Shown here: in pieces, positions 26,741-36,965 of the stretch
How positions within the stretch are numbered: the first letter of the stretch is position 1
How the letters are laid out: each line of letters begins with the position of its first letter
NCBI RefSeq assembly: GCF_040500525.1
Contig: NZ_CP159402.1
Coordinates: 1,425,501-1,489,500 of the forward strand
From: Azospirillum formosense
GTDB lineage: Bacteria > Pseudomonadota > Alphaproteobacteria > Azospirillales > Azospirillaceae
DNA length: 64,000 bases
Reading direction: 5' to 3'
Notes under the pieces: model-generated
The model's database searches: none
The model's input: only the letters and a program-made list of their open reading frames with translations
Told to the model about the DNA's origin: nothing
Made by a program: the position numbers and the translations under genes

Positions 26741-27556
26741 ATGTCCGATCCAATCTTGTCCGATCCAATCATCTTCGAGAACGACGACGGGATCGTCACG
26801 TTGACGATCAACCGGCCGGAAACCCGCAACCCCATTTCCGACCCCGACATGATCGAGGCGATGCTGGAGGCGCTCGACCGGATTGACCGCGATCTGTCAA
26901 TTCGTGCGGCGATCCTGACCGGCACCGGGACGAGCTTCTCGTCCGGCGGGAATTTGAAGACGATGGGGGAGAAGGGCGGAATCAACGACCCTTTGCCGGC
27001 CCAAACCCGACGGAACTACAAGTTTGGGATCCAGCGGCTTCCCCTGGCCTTCGAGGCGCTGGAGGTCCCGATCATTGCGGCGGTGAACGGCCCGGCCATC
27101 GGTGCCGGTTGCGATCTCGCCTGCATGTGCGATCTCCGGATCGCCGCGGAACGCGCCGTGTTCGCGGAGAGCTTCGTCAAAGTCGGCATCGTGCCGGGCG
27201 ATGGCGGAGCGTGGTTGCTGCCGCGCGTCGTTGGCTTCTCCAAAGCCTGCGAGATGGCTCTGACCGGCGATCCGATCGACGCGGCCGAAGCGTTGGCCTG
27301 CGGCCTCGTATCGAAGGTGGTGCCGAACGACGCGCTGCTCGCCGAAGCCCGCAAGCTGGCGATGCGCATCGCCGCCAACCCACCCCACGCGGTCCGTATG
27401 ACCAAGCGGCTGCTGAGAGAAGGGCGCAGCGCCACGCTCGACCATGTGCTCGAGCTGTCGGCGGCGATGCAGGCGCTCGCCCACGCGACGGCCGACCACA
27501 AGGAAGCGGTGGCCGCCTTGCTGGGCAAGAGGCCGCCGAGCTTCTCCGGGCACTGA
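26741..27556 (+). CDS. Enoyl-CoA hydratase/isomerase (crotonase) family protein, atypical active site
   Basis: A 271-residue crotonase-fold enzyme. Seen: FENDDGIVTLTINRPETRNP, the oxyanion-hole strand AAILTGTGTSFSSGGNLKTM near 55, and VNGPAIGAGCDLACMCDLRI near 110. The two glutamates that act in rat mitochondrial hydratase (in GGCE and QPE motifs) are replaced: the first is Asp (GAGCD) and the second falls on Phe in FAESFVKVG. An Asp follows in VPGDGGAWLLP, as in some isomerases and dehalogenase-like crotonases. A reaction other than simple hydration is therefore possible. It follows the two acyl-CoA dehydrogenases in the operon. Confidence 0.88.
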   Translation: MSDPILSDPIIFENDDGIVTLTINRPETRNPISDPDMIEAMLEALDRIDRDLSIRAAILTGTGTSFSSGGNLKTMGEKGGINDPLPAQTRRNYKFGIQRLPLAFEALEVPIIAAVNGPAIGAGCDLACMCDLRIAAERAVFAESFVKVGIVPGDGGAWLLPRVVGFSKACEMALTGDPIDAAEALACGLVSKVVPNDALLAEARKLAMRIAANPPHAVRMTKRLLREGRSATLDHVLELSAAMQALAHATADHKEAVAALLGKRPPSFSGH

Positions 27557-27602
27557 AAGGATGGACGCACGGCCGAACGAGACAGGACTTGGGACAGCGG
27601 GC

Positions 27603-28368
27603 ATGATCACCGGAACCAATGACATCATCCTCGAAGCGCGCGGACTCTCGAAGGAGTTTGGAGGCTTCATCGCGGTGAAGGAGGTGAACCTCCAGGTCCG
27701 CCGCGGCACCATCCACGCGCTGATCGGCCCCAACGGCGCCGGCAAGAGCACGGTCTTCAACCTGCTGACCAAGTTCCTGACGCCGACGCGCGGCCAGATC
27801 CTCTACAAGGGGCGCGACATCACCGCCATGAAGCCCGCCGACGTGGCGCTGCTCGGCATGGTGCGCTCCTTCCAGATCTCCGCCGTCTTCCCGCATCTCA
27901 GCGTGCTGGAGAATGTCCGCGTCGCGCTCCAGCGCCCGCGCGGCACCAGCTTCCATTTCTGGAAGCCCGAAGCCAGCCTTTACGACCTGCACGCCCGCGC
28001 CGAGGAGCTGATCGAAGCGGTGAACCTCACCCCCTGGATCGGCCACACCGCCGCCGAGCTGCCCTACGGCCGCAAGCGCGCGCTGGAGATCGCCACCACA
28101 CTGGCCCTCGACCCGGAGGTGATGCTGCTCGACGAGCCGTTGGCCGGCATGGGCCACGAGGACATCGAGGGCACCGCCGCCCTGATCAAGCGCGTCTCCG
28201 CCGACCGCACCATCCTGATGGTCGAGCACAACCTGTCGGTCGTCGCCCACCTGTCGGACACCATCACCGTGCTCCGCCGCGGCGAGATTCTGGCCGAGGG
28301 CTCGTACGACGTCGTATCGCGCAACCCGCAGGTCATGGAAGCCTACATGGGAACGGGTGAGGTGGGCC

Positions 28369-28376
<8 letters not shown>
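27603..28376 (+). CDS. livG: Branched-chain-type ABC transporter ATP-binding protein LivG
   Basis: A 257-residue ATPase of the Liv family; it powers uptake through LivH/LivM at the inner membrane. Seen: Walker A GPNGAGKSTVFNLL near 44, Q-loop VRSFQISAVFPHLSV near 90, the signature region in place of LSGG as ELPYGRKRALEIATTLA, Walker B VMLLDEPLAGM near 175 and a switch His in ILMVEHNLSVVA. I took the ATG at 27603; the ATG at 27561 would add 14 residues and has AAAGG directly against it. It overlaps livF by eight bases. From here on third-position G/C is much stronger than in the preceding genes. Confidence 0.92.
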
Positions 28377-29091
<715 letters not shown>

Positions 29092-29161
29092 CGGCGCGGA
29101 AACGACCTGCCGTCCAACAATCAAAACCCAACAAGCGCTCGATTTATAGGGAGGGACGGTC

Positions 29162-30049
29162 ATGTTTGACCTGCTGGGGGTGCCGCCCCAGGTGCTGTTC
29201 GGCCAATTGCTGCTGGGCCTGATCAACGGCTCGTTCTACGCGCTGCTCAGCCTCGGGTTGGCGGTCATCTTCGGCATGCTGAACGTCATCAACTTCGCCC
29301 ACGGCGCGCTCTACATGATCGGCGCCTTCGTGGCGTGGCTGCTGCTGACGAAGCTCGGCCTCGGCTACTGGTGGGCGCTGGGCCTGTCGCCGCTGATCGT
29401 CGGATTGCTGGGCGTGGTGCTCGAAAAAACCATGCTGTCGCGCCTCTACAAGCTCGACCATCTCTACGGGCTGCTGCTGACCTTCGGCCTCGCCCTGATC
29501 ATGGAAGGCGCCTTCCGCCACTTCTACGGCGTGTCGGGCCAGCCCTATCCGATCCCGGACGCGCTCAAGGGCGGCCAGAACCTGGGCTTCATGTTCCTGC
29601 CCAACTACCGCGGCTGGGTCGTCGTCGCCTCCCTGATCGTCTGCTTCGGGACGTGGTTCGCCATCGAGCGGACGCGGCTCGGCGCCTACCTGCGCGCCGC
29701 CACCGAGAATCCGGTGCTGGTCCAGGCCTTCGGCATCAACGTGCCGGTGATGATCACCGCCACCTACGGCTTCGGCGTCGCGCTGGCCGGGCTGGCCGGC
29801 GTGCTGGCCGCGCCGATCTACCAGGTGTCGCCGCTGATGGGCTCCAACCTGATCATCGTCGTCTTCGCCGTGGTGGTGATCGGCGGCATGGGCTCCATCC
29901 TCGGCGCCATCGTCACCGGCCTGGGGCTGGGGTTGCTGGAGAGCCTGACCAAGGTCTTCTACCCCGAGGCCTCCAACATCGTGGTGTTCGTCGTGATGGC
30001 GATCGTCCTTCTCATCAAGCCCGCGGGCCTCTTCGGACGGGAGCGCTGA
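29162..30049 (+). CDS. livH: Branched-chain-type ABC transporter permease LivH
   Basis: A 295-residue inner-membrane permease with about eight hydrophobic segments. Family landmarks: GLINGSFYALLSLGLAVIFG near residue 20, NVINFAHGALYMIGAF near 42, TENPVLVQAFGINVP near 180 and the ATPase-coupling region AVVVIGGMGSILGAIVTGLG near 238. GGGAGGG is placed well before the ATG. It is followed by livM after three bases. It forms the translocation path with LivM, driven by LivG/LivF and fed by the binding protein at 23157. Confidence 0.94.
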   Translation: MFDLLGVPPQVLFGQLLLGLINGSFYALLSLGLAVIFGMLNVINFAHGALYMIGAFVAWLLLTKLGLGYWWALGLSPLIVGLLGVVLEKTMLSRLYKLDHLYGLLLTFGLALIMEGAFRHFYGVSGQPYPIPDALKGGQNLGFMFLPNYRGWVVVASLIVCFGTWFAIERTRLGAYLRAATENPVLVQAFGINVPVMITATYGFGVALAGLAGVLAAPIYQVSPLMGSNLIIVVFAVVVIGGMGSILGAIVTGLGLGLLESLTKVFYPEASNIVVFVVMAIVLLIKPAGLFGRER

Positions 30050-30052
30050 GCC

Positions 30053-31045
30053 ATGGCCGCCCAAATCAAGACGACCGACACCCAGACGACGACCATCGCG
30101 CTGCGCCGTCCGGGGCAGGACAGCACCCGCAACGCCATCATCCTCGGCATCGGGCTGCTGATCGCTCTGGCCGCGCCCTACGTGCTGTACCCCGTCTTCG
30201 TGATGAAGGTGCTGTGCTTCGCGCTGTTCGCCTGCGCCTTCAACCTGCTGATCGGCTTCGCCGGGCTGCTGAGCTTCGGCCACGCCGCCTTCTTCGGCGG
30301 GGCCGCCTACATCACCGCCCATTCCGCCAAGGTCTGGGGGCTGGGGCCGGAGGTCAGCATCCTGCTCGGCATGGGCTTCTCCGCGCTGCTCGGCCTCGCC
30401 TTCGGCGCGCTGGCGATCCGCCGGCAAGGCATCTACTTCGCGATGATCACGCTGGCGCTGTCGCAGATGGTCTTCTTCATGGCGCTGCAGCTCAAGTTCA
30501 CCGGCGGCGAGGACGGCATCCAGGCGGTGCCGCGCGGGCATCTGTTCGGGGTGATCGACCTCAACAACTTGATGTCCATGTATTACTTCGTGCTGGCGGT
30601 CTTCCTGGTCGGCTTCGCGGTGGTCTGGCGCACGGTGCATTCGCCCTTCGGCCAGGTGCTGAAGGCGATCCGCGAGAACGAGCCGCGCGCCGTGTCGCTC
30701 GGCTACCGGACGGAGCGCTACAAGCTGCTGGCCTTCGTGCTGTCGGCGAGCCTCGCCGGACTGGCCGGCGGGACCAAGGCGCTGGTCTTCCAGCTCGCCT
30801 CGCTGACCGACGTGACGTGGCAGATGTCCGGCGAGGTGGTGCTGATGACGCTGCTCGGCGGCATGGGCACGCTGCTCGGCCCGGTGGTGGGGGCGGCCAT
30901 CGTCGTCACGCTGCAGAGCTACCTGGCCGACTTCAACCTGCCGGTTCCGGTGGTGACCGGCGCCATCTTCGTGGTCTGTGTGCTGGTCTTCCGACGCGGC
31001 GTCGTCGGCGAGTGCCTTGCCTGGATCGGCAGGCGCGGCCGCTGA
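30053..31045 (+). CDS. livM: Branched-chain-type ABC transporter permease LivM
   Basis: A 330-residue inner-membrane permease, partner of LivH. Seen: a polar N-terminus of about 30 residues, then about nine hydrophobic segments with the LivM landmarks [23 protein letters not shown] near 62, [21 protein letters not shown] near 123, [21 protein letters not shown] near 203 and [20 protein letters not shown] near 262. Its start is three bases after the livH stop. The short gap to the chemoreceptor gene (31 bases) has no terminator, so transcription may continue. Confidence 0.94.
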   Translation: MAAQIKTTDTQTTTIALRRPGQDSTRNAIILGIGLLIALAAPYVLYPVFVMKVLCFALFACAFNLLIGFAGLLSFGHAAFFGGAAYITAHSAKVWGLGPEVSILLGMGFSALLGLAFGALAIRRQGIYFAMITLALSQMVFFMALQLKFTGGEDGIQAVPRGHLFGVIDLNNLMSMYYFVLAVFLVGFAVVWRTVHSPFGQVLKAIRENEPRAVSLGYRTERYKLLAFVLSASLAGLAGGTKALVFQLASLTDVTWQMSGEVVLMTLLGGMGTLLGPVVGAAIVVTLQSYLADFNLPVPVVTGAIFVVCVLVFRRGVVGECLAWIGRRGR

Positions 31046-31076
31046 TCCTTCCTCGCCATGCACCGGAGGTGTGGCC

Positions 31077-33242
31077 GTGTTCTTGACGTACAAAATCCCT
31101 GGCGCGTTGGTGACTTCGGCGGTGCTTGCTGCCGTGCTGCTCGGCAGTTTCGCCTATGACGCTGCGTCCAGGCGCTTGCGGGAGACGGCGCAGGACAAGC
31201 TGGTGGCGCTGGCCGATGCGCGCGAAGCCAGCGTGCGCGCCTACTTGGACAATTTGGAAAACGACATCGTGCTGACCGCCAGCACCCGGTCCATGCGTGA
31301 CGCTGCGGTCGGGATGAGCAACGGATGGCGCGTCGAGGCCGACCGCGGGGACGCCGGCACTTCCCTGCGCAAGCGCTACGTGGACGACAACCCGTACCCG
31401 GCTGGCGAGCGCCACAGGCTGGAAAAGGCGGATTCCGGCGCGATGTACGACATCGCGCACCTGCGGCTGCATGGCTGGATGCAGGATCTCATGCAGCGCC
31501 GGGGTCTCGCCGACGTGCTTTTGCTGAACCCTGAGGGAGTGGTGATCTATAGCGTGGCCAAGGGGGCCGACTTTGCCCAACCGGTCGCGTCACCCGCCCT
31601 GGCCAACCTTCAGGCCGCCGTCCGAAGCGATCCACGCCCCGGTACCCTGCAGATCGCTGACTTCACTGTCTATGGCGCGCCCGATGAGCCTCCCTCGGCC
31701 TTCCTCGTCAGTCCCATCACCATGCCGCGGCCGGACGGCAGCGCCCAATTGCTCGCCCTTCTCGCATTCCGGCTCGAGCCCGACGGCCTAAACCGCATCA
31801 TGCGTGCGACCGATGGCATGGGTGAGACCGGCGACACCTACCTTCTCGGCGCCGATGGTCTTCTGCGCAGCACGCCCCGCTTCGCTCACGGCCTGCCCGT
31901 CCTGTCCCGCCACGTCGGCGGATCCACAACCATGGGCGCAACTGGCGGATCTGATGACAACCCGCGCGTGGTCGAGACGACGAACGCGCTTGGCACGGCA
32001 ACGGCCCTGGCCGCGGCCCGTCCGTTGCGGCACGAGCGGCTGGCCTGGACCGTTCTGGCGGAAGCCTCGGTGGCGGAGGTGCTGGCGCCGGTTCATGCCA
32101 TGCGCAACCAGATGATGATCGCCGGTTGCCTCTTGCTTCTCATCATCTGCGCGGGCGGCATCCTGTTTGCCCGTGGGATCACGACGTCGCTGAGCGCGAT
32201 GAGCCACGCCATGCAACGCCTCGCCGAAGGAGACCTCGACATCACGATTCCGGCCCGGGATCGCCGTGATGAGATCGGCCGGATGGCTGGCGCCATGCAG
32301 GTGTTTCAGGAGGCATTGGGGCGTGCCGAGGTTCTGAGGGCAGAACAGGAGCGGGTGCGCGCTCGGCGCGAAAAGCGGACGCGTGCGCTGGAGCAGGCAA
32401 CCCAAGGCTTCGACTCCCGTGTCGGAGGCATCGTCCGCGCCGTGGCCTCTTCCGCGGACGGATTGGAAGCGACCGCCCAAACCATGAGCGACGGTGCCGA
32501 CCGTACCCTGAGCGAGGCCACCGGCGTTGCCGCTGCGGCCGAGCAGACCGCGGCGAGTGTCGGCACCGTGGCCTCGGCGGCCAATCAACTCCGCGCTTCC
32601 ATCAGCAACATCCGTCGCCACAACGAGGAATCCAGCCGCATCACCCAAGCTGCCATCGGTGCCTCCGTGCAGGCCGGCGACACCATGCGGGTGCTGGTGG
32701 AAACCTCCGGCCGTATCGGCGCCGTGGTGCAGCTCATCCACGACATCGCGGCGCAGACCAACCTGCTGGCTCTGAACGCGACCATCGAGGCGGCCCGCGC
32801 CGGAGAGGCCGGTAAGGGCTTCGCCGTCGTGGCGTCGGAGGTCAAAAGTCTGGCCGCTCAGACGGCCCGGGCGACCGAGGAAATCGGCGCCCAGATCGAC
32901 ACCATGCAGTCTGTAACCGACGGGGCGGCCGTTGCCATTGGCCAGATCGTCTCGGTGATTGAGGAATTGGGCCAAATCTCCGCCACCGTGACCGGCGCCG
33001 TCGAGGAGCAGGGCGCGGCGATTGCCGAGATCGCTGCCAACGCCGGTCAGGCGGCAACGGCAACTCAGTCCGTGACCGCCATCATCGACGGCGTGGCGCG
33101 CTCCGCCAACAGCACCAAGACGGCGGCGGGGGATGTGTTGAGCGCCTCCGGCGACCTTACCCGGCAAGCCGCCAGCCTACGCACGGAAATCGAACGTTTC
33201 CTGTCCGACATTCGAACCACGGAAGAAGCAACCCAGACATGA
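31077..33242 (+). CDS. Methyl-accepting chemotaxis protein with large periplasmic sensor
   Basis: A 721-residue chemoreceptor: membrane segment at about residues 9-29, a periplasmic ligand-binding region to about 340 that looks like a double-Cache domain, a second membrane segment ([20 protein letters not shown]), a HAMP domain with [23 protein letters not shown] near 382 and a cytoplasmic signalling domain with the tip [39 protein letters not shown] hairpin near 560-590. The GTG at 31077 has GGAGGT six bases upstream. Its stop overlaps the etfB start (ATGA), so it is translated with the catabolic genes. It probably senses the transported substrate. Codon use is less GC-biased than livM and etfB on either side. 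Confidence 0.92.
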   Translation: MFLTYKIPGALVTSAVLAAVLLGSFAYDAASRRLRETAQDKLVALADAREASVRAYLDNLENDIVLTASTRSMRDAAVGMSNGWRVEADRGDAGTSLRKRYVDDNPYPAGERHRLEKADSGAMYDIAHLRLHGWMQDLMQRRGLADVLLLNPEGVVIYSVAKGADFAQPVASPALANLQAAVRSDPRPGTLQIADFTVYGAPDEPPSAFLVSPITMPRPDGSAQLLALLAFRLEPDGLNRIMRATDGMGETGDTYLLGADGLLRSTPRFAHGLPVLSRHVGGSTTMGATGGSDDNPRVVETTNALGTATALAAARPLRHERLAWTVLAEASVAEVLAPVHAMRNQMMIAGCLLLLIICAGGILFARGITTSLSAMSHAMQRLAEGDLDITIPARDRRDEIGRMAGAMQVFQEALGRAEVLRAEQERVRARREKRTRALEQATQGFDSRVGGIVRAVASSADGLEATAQTMSDGADRTLSEATGVAAAAEQTAASVGTVASAANQLRASISNIRRHNEESSRITQAAIGASVQAGDTMRVLVETSGRIGAVVQLIHDIAAQTNLLALNATIEAARAGEAGKGFAVVASEVKSLAAQTARATEEIGAQIDTMQSVTDGAAVAIGQIVSVIEELGQISATVTGAVEEQGAAIAEIAANAGQAATATQSVTAIIDGVARSANSTKTAAGDVLSASGDLTRQAASLRTEIERFLSDIRTTEEATQT

Positions 33243-34003
33243 AGGTCCTCGTCCCGGTCAAGCGGGTGGTCGATTACAACGTCAAGATCCGCGTCAAGGC
33301 GGACGGCTCCGGCGTTGAGACCGCCAACGTGAAGATGAGCATGAACCCCTTCGACGAGATCGCCGTCGAAGAGGCCGTCCGCCTCAAGGAAGCCGGCACG
33401 GCGACCGAGGTCATCGTGGTCACCGTCGGCCCGACCGCCGCGCAGGAGACGCTGCGCACCGGCCTCGCCATGGGCGCCGACCGCGGCATCCTGGTCCAGA
33501 CCGACGCCGAGACGCAGCCCCTGGCCGTCGCCAAGGTGCTCAAGGCGCTCGTCGACAAGGAAGGCCCCCATAAAAATGGGATTGGCCTGGTCATCCTCGG
33601 CAAGCAGGCGATCGACGACGACTGCAACCAGACCGGCCAGATGCTCGCCGCCCTGCTGGGCTGGCCGCAGGGCACCTTCGCCTCCAAGGTCACGCCGGGC
33701 GAGGGCGCGGTCACCGTGACCCGCGAGATCGACGGCGGCCTGGAGACGGTGCAGCTGACGCTGCCGGCGGTCGTCACCGCCGACCTGCGCCTCAACGAGC
33801 CGCGCTACGCCTCGCTGCCCAACATCATGAAGGCCAAGAAGAAGCCCATCGAGACGCTGGCCCCCGACGCGCTGGGTGTCGACGTGGCGCCGCGCCTGAC
33901 CACGCTCAAGGTCGCCGAGCCGGCCAAGCGCAAGGCCGGCGTCAAGGTCGCCGACGTCGCCGCCCTGGTCGACAAGCTCAAGAACGAAGCCCGCGCGATC
34001 TGA
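33239..34003 (+). CDS. etfB: Electron transfer flavoprotein beta subunit
   Basis: A 254-residue subunit of the soluble ETF that takes electrons from acyl-CoA dehydrogenases to ETF-ubiquinone oxidoreductase. Seen: [20 protein letters not shown], the [20 protein letters not shown] segment near 36, the AMP-binding region [20 protein letters not shown] near 117 and [23 protein letters not shown] near 182. The start codon overlaps the chemoreceptor stop by four bases. Codon use is strongly GC3, like livGFHM and unlike the chemoreceptor. Confidence 0.96.
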   Translation: MKVLVPVKRVVDYNVKIRVKADGSGVETANVKMSMNPFDEIAVEEAVRLKEAGTATEVIVVTVGPTAAQETLRTGLAMGADRGILVQTDAETQPLAVAKVLKALVDKEGPHKNGIGLVILGKQAIDDDCNQTGQMLAALLGWPQGTFASKVTPGEGAVTVTREIDGGLETVQLTLPAVVTADLRLNEPRYASLPNIMKAKKKPIETLAPDALGVDVAPRLTTLKVAEPAKRKAGVKVADVAALVDKLKNEARAI

Positions 34004-34038
34004 GGGGCCAGTGCGCCTTGAAGGGAAAGTGATCTGAC

Positions 34039-34977
34039 ATGTCCATTCTCGTCATTGCCGAACACGACAACGCCGCGCTGAAGGCCGCCACGCTGAACGC
34101 GGTCAGCGCCGCCGCCAAGATCGGTGGGGAAGTCAACATTCTGGTCGCCGGCCAGGGCGCCCAGGCCGTCGCCGAGGCAGCCGCCAAGGTGGCTGGCGTG
34201 TCCAAGGTGCTGCTGGCCGACGACGCGGCCTATGCCCACCCGCTGCCGGAGAACGTCGCGCCGCTGGTCGTCGGCCTGGCCAAGGGCTACGGCCATGTGC
34301 TGGCCGCCGCCTCGTCGGAGGGCAAGAACCTGCTGCCGCGGGTCGCCGCGCTGCTCGACGTCGCGGCGATCTCCGACATCACCGGCGTGGTCTCCGCCGA
34401 CACCTTCGAGCGGCCGATCTACGCCGGCAACGCCATCGCCACGGTGAAGTCCGCCGACCCGATCAAGGTCGTCACGGTGCGCACCACCGCCTTCGAGGCG
34501 GCCGCCGCCACGGGCGGCTCGGCGACGGTCGAGAGCATCGCCGGGACGGGCGACACCGGCTCGGCCAGGTTCGTCGGCCAGGAGCTGACGAAGTCGGAGC
34601 GTCCGGAGCTGACCCAGGCCAAGATCGTGGTGTCGGGCGGCCGCGGCATGCAGTCGGGCGACAACTTCAAGCTTCTGGAGGCGCTGGCCGACAAGCTGGG
34701 GGCGGCGGTCGGGGCCAGCCGCGCGGCGGTGGACGCCAGCTTCGTGCCGAACGACTACCAAGTCGGCCAGACCGGCAAGATCGTGGCGCCCGAGCTGTAC
34801 ATCGCCGTCGGCATCTCCGGGGCCATCCAGCACCTCGCCGGCATGAAGGACAGCAAGGTCATCGTCGCCATCAACAAGGACGAGGAGGCGCCGATCTTCC
34901 AGGTCGCCGACTACGGCCTCGTCGCCGACCTCTTCAAGGCGGTGCCGGAGCTGACGGCCGCGCTGGACAAGGCGTAA
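34039..34977 (+). CDS. etfA: Electron transfer flavoprotein alpha subunit
   Basis: A 312-residue ETF subunit that holds FAD. Seen: [20 protein letters not shown], the C-terminal FAD domain with [20 protein letters not shown] near 195, [25 protein letters not shown] near 218, [20 protein letters not shown] near 254 and [22 protein letters not shown] near 275. It follows etfB by 35 bases, the standard order, and it completes the electron path for the two acyl-CoA dehydrogenases upstream. Confidence 0.97.
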   Translation: MSILVIAEHDNAALKAATLNAVSAAAKIGGEVNILVAGQGAQAVAEAAAKVAGVSKVLLADDAAYAHPLPENVAPLVVGLAKGYGHVLAAASSEGKNLLPRVAALLDVAAISDITGVVSADTFERPIYAGNAIATVKSADPIKVVTVRTTAFEAAAATGGSATVESIAGTGDTGSARFVGQELTKSERPELTQAKIVVSGGRGMQSGDNFKLLEALADKLGAAVGASRAAVDASFVPNDYQVGQTGKIVAPELYIAVGISGAIQHLAGMKDSKVIVAINKDEEAPIFQVADYGLVADLFKAVPELTAALDKA

Positions 34978-35032
34978 CCGGCCAGTCCTCCTCGAAAGAC
35001 CAGCGGGCCAAAAGACAAGCGGGAAAGCTCAT

Positions 35033-35911
35033 ATGTCCACGATCAAGAAGATTGGCGTCATCGGTGCCGGCCAGATGGGCAGCGGCATCGCCCACGTCTG
35101 CGCGCTGGCGGGGTACGAGGTCGTCATCTCCGACATCAGCGCGGAGATTCTGCAGAAGTCGGTGGCCGCCATCTCCAAGAACATGGACCGCCAGGTTCAG
35201 AAGGGGAAGCTGACGGAGGCCGACAAGACGGCGGCGATCGCCCGCATCGCCACGGGCTCCGACCTGTCCGTGTTCCATGACGCCGATCTGGTGGTCGAGG
35301 CGGCGACGGAGAACGAAGCGCTCAAGCGCGAGATCTTCAAGAAGCTGGTCCCGAACCTGAAGCCCGAGGCGCTGATCGCGACGAACACCTCGTCGATCTC
35401 GATCACCCGCCTCGCCGCCTCGACGGACCGCCCGTCCAAGTTCATGGGCATGCATTTCATGAACCCGGTGCCGGTGATGCAGCTCGTCGAGCTGATCCGC
35501 GGCATCGCGACGGACGAGGCGACCTTCAACGCGATCGCCGAGCTGACGGCGAACATCGGCAAGACCGCGGCGGTGGCCGAGGACTTCCCGGCCTTCATCG
35601 TCAACCGCATCCTGCTGCCGATGATCAACGAGGCGGTCTACACCCTCTACGAGGGGGTGGGCGGCGTCCAGGCCATCGACACGGCGCTGAAGCTGGGCGC
35701 CAACCACCCGATGGGCCCGCTGGAGCTGGCGGACTTCATCGGCCTGGACACCTGTCTGGCGGTCATGCAGGTCCTCTACGAGGGTCTGGCCGACAGCAAG
35801 TACCGCCCCTGCCCGCTGCTGGTGAAGTATGTCGAGGCCGGCTGGGTCGGCCGCAAGGTCGGCCGCGGTTTCTACGACCACTCCAAGAACCCGCCGGTCC
35901 CGACCCGCTGA
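35033..35911 (+). CDS. hbd: 3-hydroxybutyryl-CoA dehydrogenase
   Basis: A 292-residue NAD-dependent 3-hydroxyacyl-CoA dehydrogenase, acting on short chains (acetoacetyl-CoA/3-hydroxybutyryl-CoA). Seen: [20 protein letters not shown] at the N-terminus, [14 protein letters not shown] near 120 with catalytic Ser, [19 protein letters not shown] with catalytic His near 142, and the C-terminal [22 protein letters not shown] with [12 protein letters not shown]. It follows etfA by 55 bases, a common order in alphaproteobacteria, and can take the product of the upstream crotonase if that is a 3-hydroxyacyl-CoA. Confidence 0.95.
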   Translation: MSTIKKIGVIGAGQMGSGIAHVCALAGYEVVISDISAEILQKSVAAISKNMDRQVQKGKLTEADKTAAIARIATGSDLSVFHDADLVVEAATENEALKREIFKKLVPNLKPEALIATNTSSISITRLAASTDRPSKFMGMHFMNPVPVMQLVELIRGIATDEATFNAIAELTANIGKTAAVAEDFPAFIVNRILLPMINEAVYTLYEGVGGVQAIDTALKLGANHPMGPLELADFIGLDTCLAVMQVLYEGLADSKYRPCPLLVKYVEAGWVGRKVGRGFYDHSKNPPVPTR

Positions 35912-35955
35912 CAGACGTGGAAAACCCTTTCAAATTCTTTTTAGAAGGACGAAAA

Positions 35956-36147
35956 ATGCTGACATTTGAAGACTGCCTGGCGATTTCCGACGCTGAGGGA
36001 AGCGCAATCACAACCACGGACATCAACACTGTTGAAGCATATAGAATGATGGCTCAAGCATCCATGCAACATTCCAGAATATCGACGCCGAAAGAAGGCT
36101 CATTCAGCTCAGCAGACGAACGAAATCAGCGGGAACGCCGAGACTGA
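35956..36147 (+). CDS. Small ORF, possibly a truncated gene, unknown function
   Basis: A 63-residue frame beginning MLTFEDCLAISDAEG, with AGAAGGAC a few bases before the ATG. The first dozen residues resemble a small-protein family of alphaproteobacteria that starts MLT-x-EDC, as I recall it, but the rest does not follow that pattern. The codons are much more A+T rich than in hbd just upstream. It lies between hbd and the IS6 remnant, so it may be the 5' piece of a gene broken by insertion. Low confidence that it makes a protein. Confidence 0.3.
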   Translation: MLTFEDCLAISDAEGSAITTTDINTVEAYRMMAQASMQHSRISTPKEGSFSSADERNQRERRD

Positions 36148-36259
36148 TCAGGACTCCGGTCAATTTCACGGCGTTCTGATCAAGCGTTCATCCAGACGTC
36201 CGGCTGGCGTTGTCACGGGACCGGGGGCGGCGCACCGATCGCAGCATTATCTTGTTCGG

Positions 36260-36780
36260 ATGCCGCCGCTCTCGTATGCCCGCCATCGGTTCTCGCCCGC
36301 GGTCATCCAACACGCGATCTGGCTGAACCTGCGGTTCACACTGAGTTATCGCGATGTCGAGGAGTTGCTGGCCGAACGGGGTGTCGATGTGTCCTACGAG
36401 AAACCGTCCGGCGCTGAGTTTTGAAGTTCGGGCCGGCCATCGCCGGCAATCTGCGACGCCTCCGACCCAAGCCCAGCGCGCGCTGGCATCTGGATGAGAG
36501 GGTGATCAGGGTCAGTGGAAAGCTGATGCATCTGTGGCGGGCGGTCGATGATGAAGGCGAGGTGCTGGCGATGCTCGTCCAGCGCCGGCGCGACAAGGCC
36601 GCGGCCCTGAAGTTGATGCGCAAGCTGCTGAAGAAGCACGGCTTCGCTCCCACCCAGGTGACCGCCGACAGTCTGCGCTCCTTTGGGGTCGCCTTACGTG
36701 AAGTCGGCTGGGCGGCCCGCCATGAGCGGTGGCGGCGACAGAACAACCGGGCTGAGGTCTCGCACCAGCCGGTCCGCCTC
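36260..36780 (+). pseudogene. IS6-family transposase remnant
   Basis: The N-terminal part reads MPPLSYARHRFSPAVIQHA, LRFTLSYRDVEELLAERGVD as in IS6/IS240-type transposases, and the rest reappears in another frame from about 36421 as KFGPAIAGNLRRLRPKPSA, RWHLDERVIRVSGKLMHLW, FAPTQVTADSLRSFGVALR and NNRAEVSHQPVRLH. Between them, GAGAAACCGTCC in place of GAGACCGTCC is a two-base insertion, and the expected Trp codon TGG is TGA, so there are both a frameshift and a nonsense change. Similarity stops near 36780, before the last catalytic-domain part. No terminal repeats were found. Confidence 0.8.
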
Positions 36781-36965
36781 CATGTGAGCCTGTCGGAAAG
36801 TCCGAGCAAGCTGCGCGGCGGACCGGTTTTCGTGACGAAGCCGTTGCGGGGCGTACTCATGTCCGCGACTATGCCACGAGAGTTCCGCTCCCGCCAAGCT
36901 GACAGCACCACCGGAGAGTGAGCAGGCGGTTCACGCCAGAAGTGTAGTGTCCAGTCCACCCGGCA

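Noticed and set aside
29144..31093. 649-codon minus-strand frame over livH and livM
   Set aside because: Composition is Gln/His/Asp/Glu rich without hydrophobic structure; livHM are unmistakable on the other strand.
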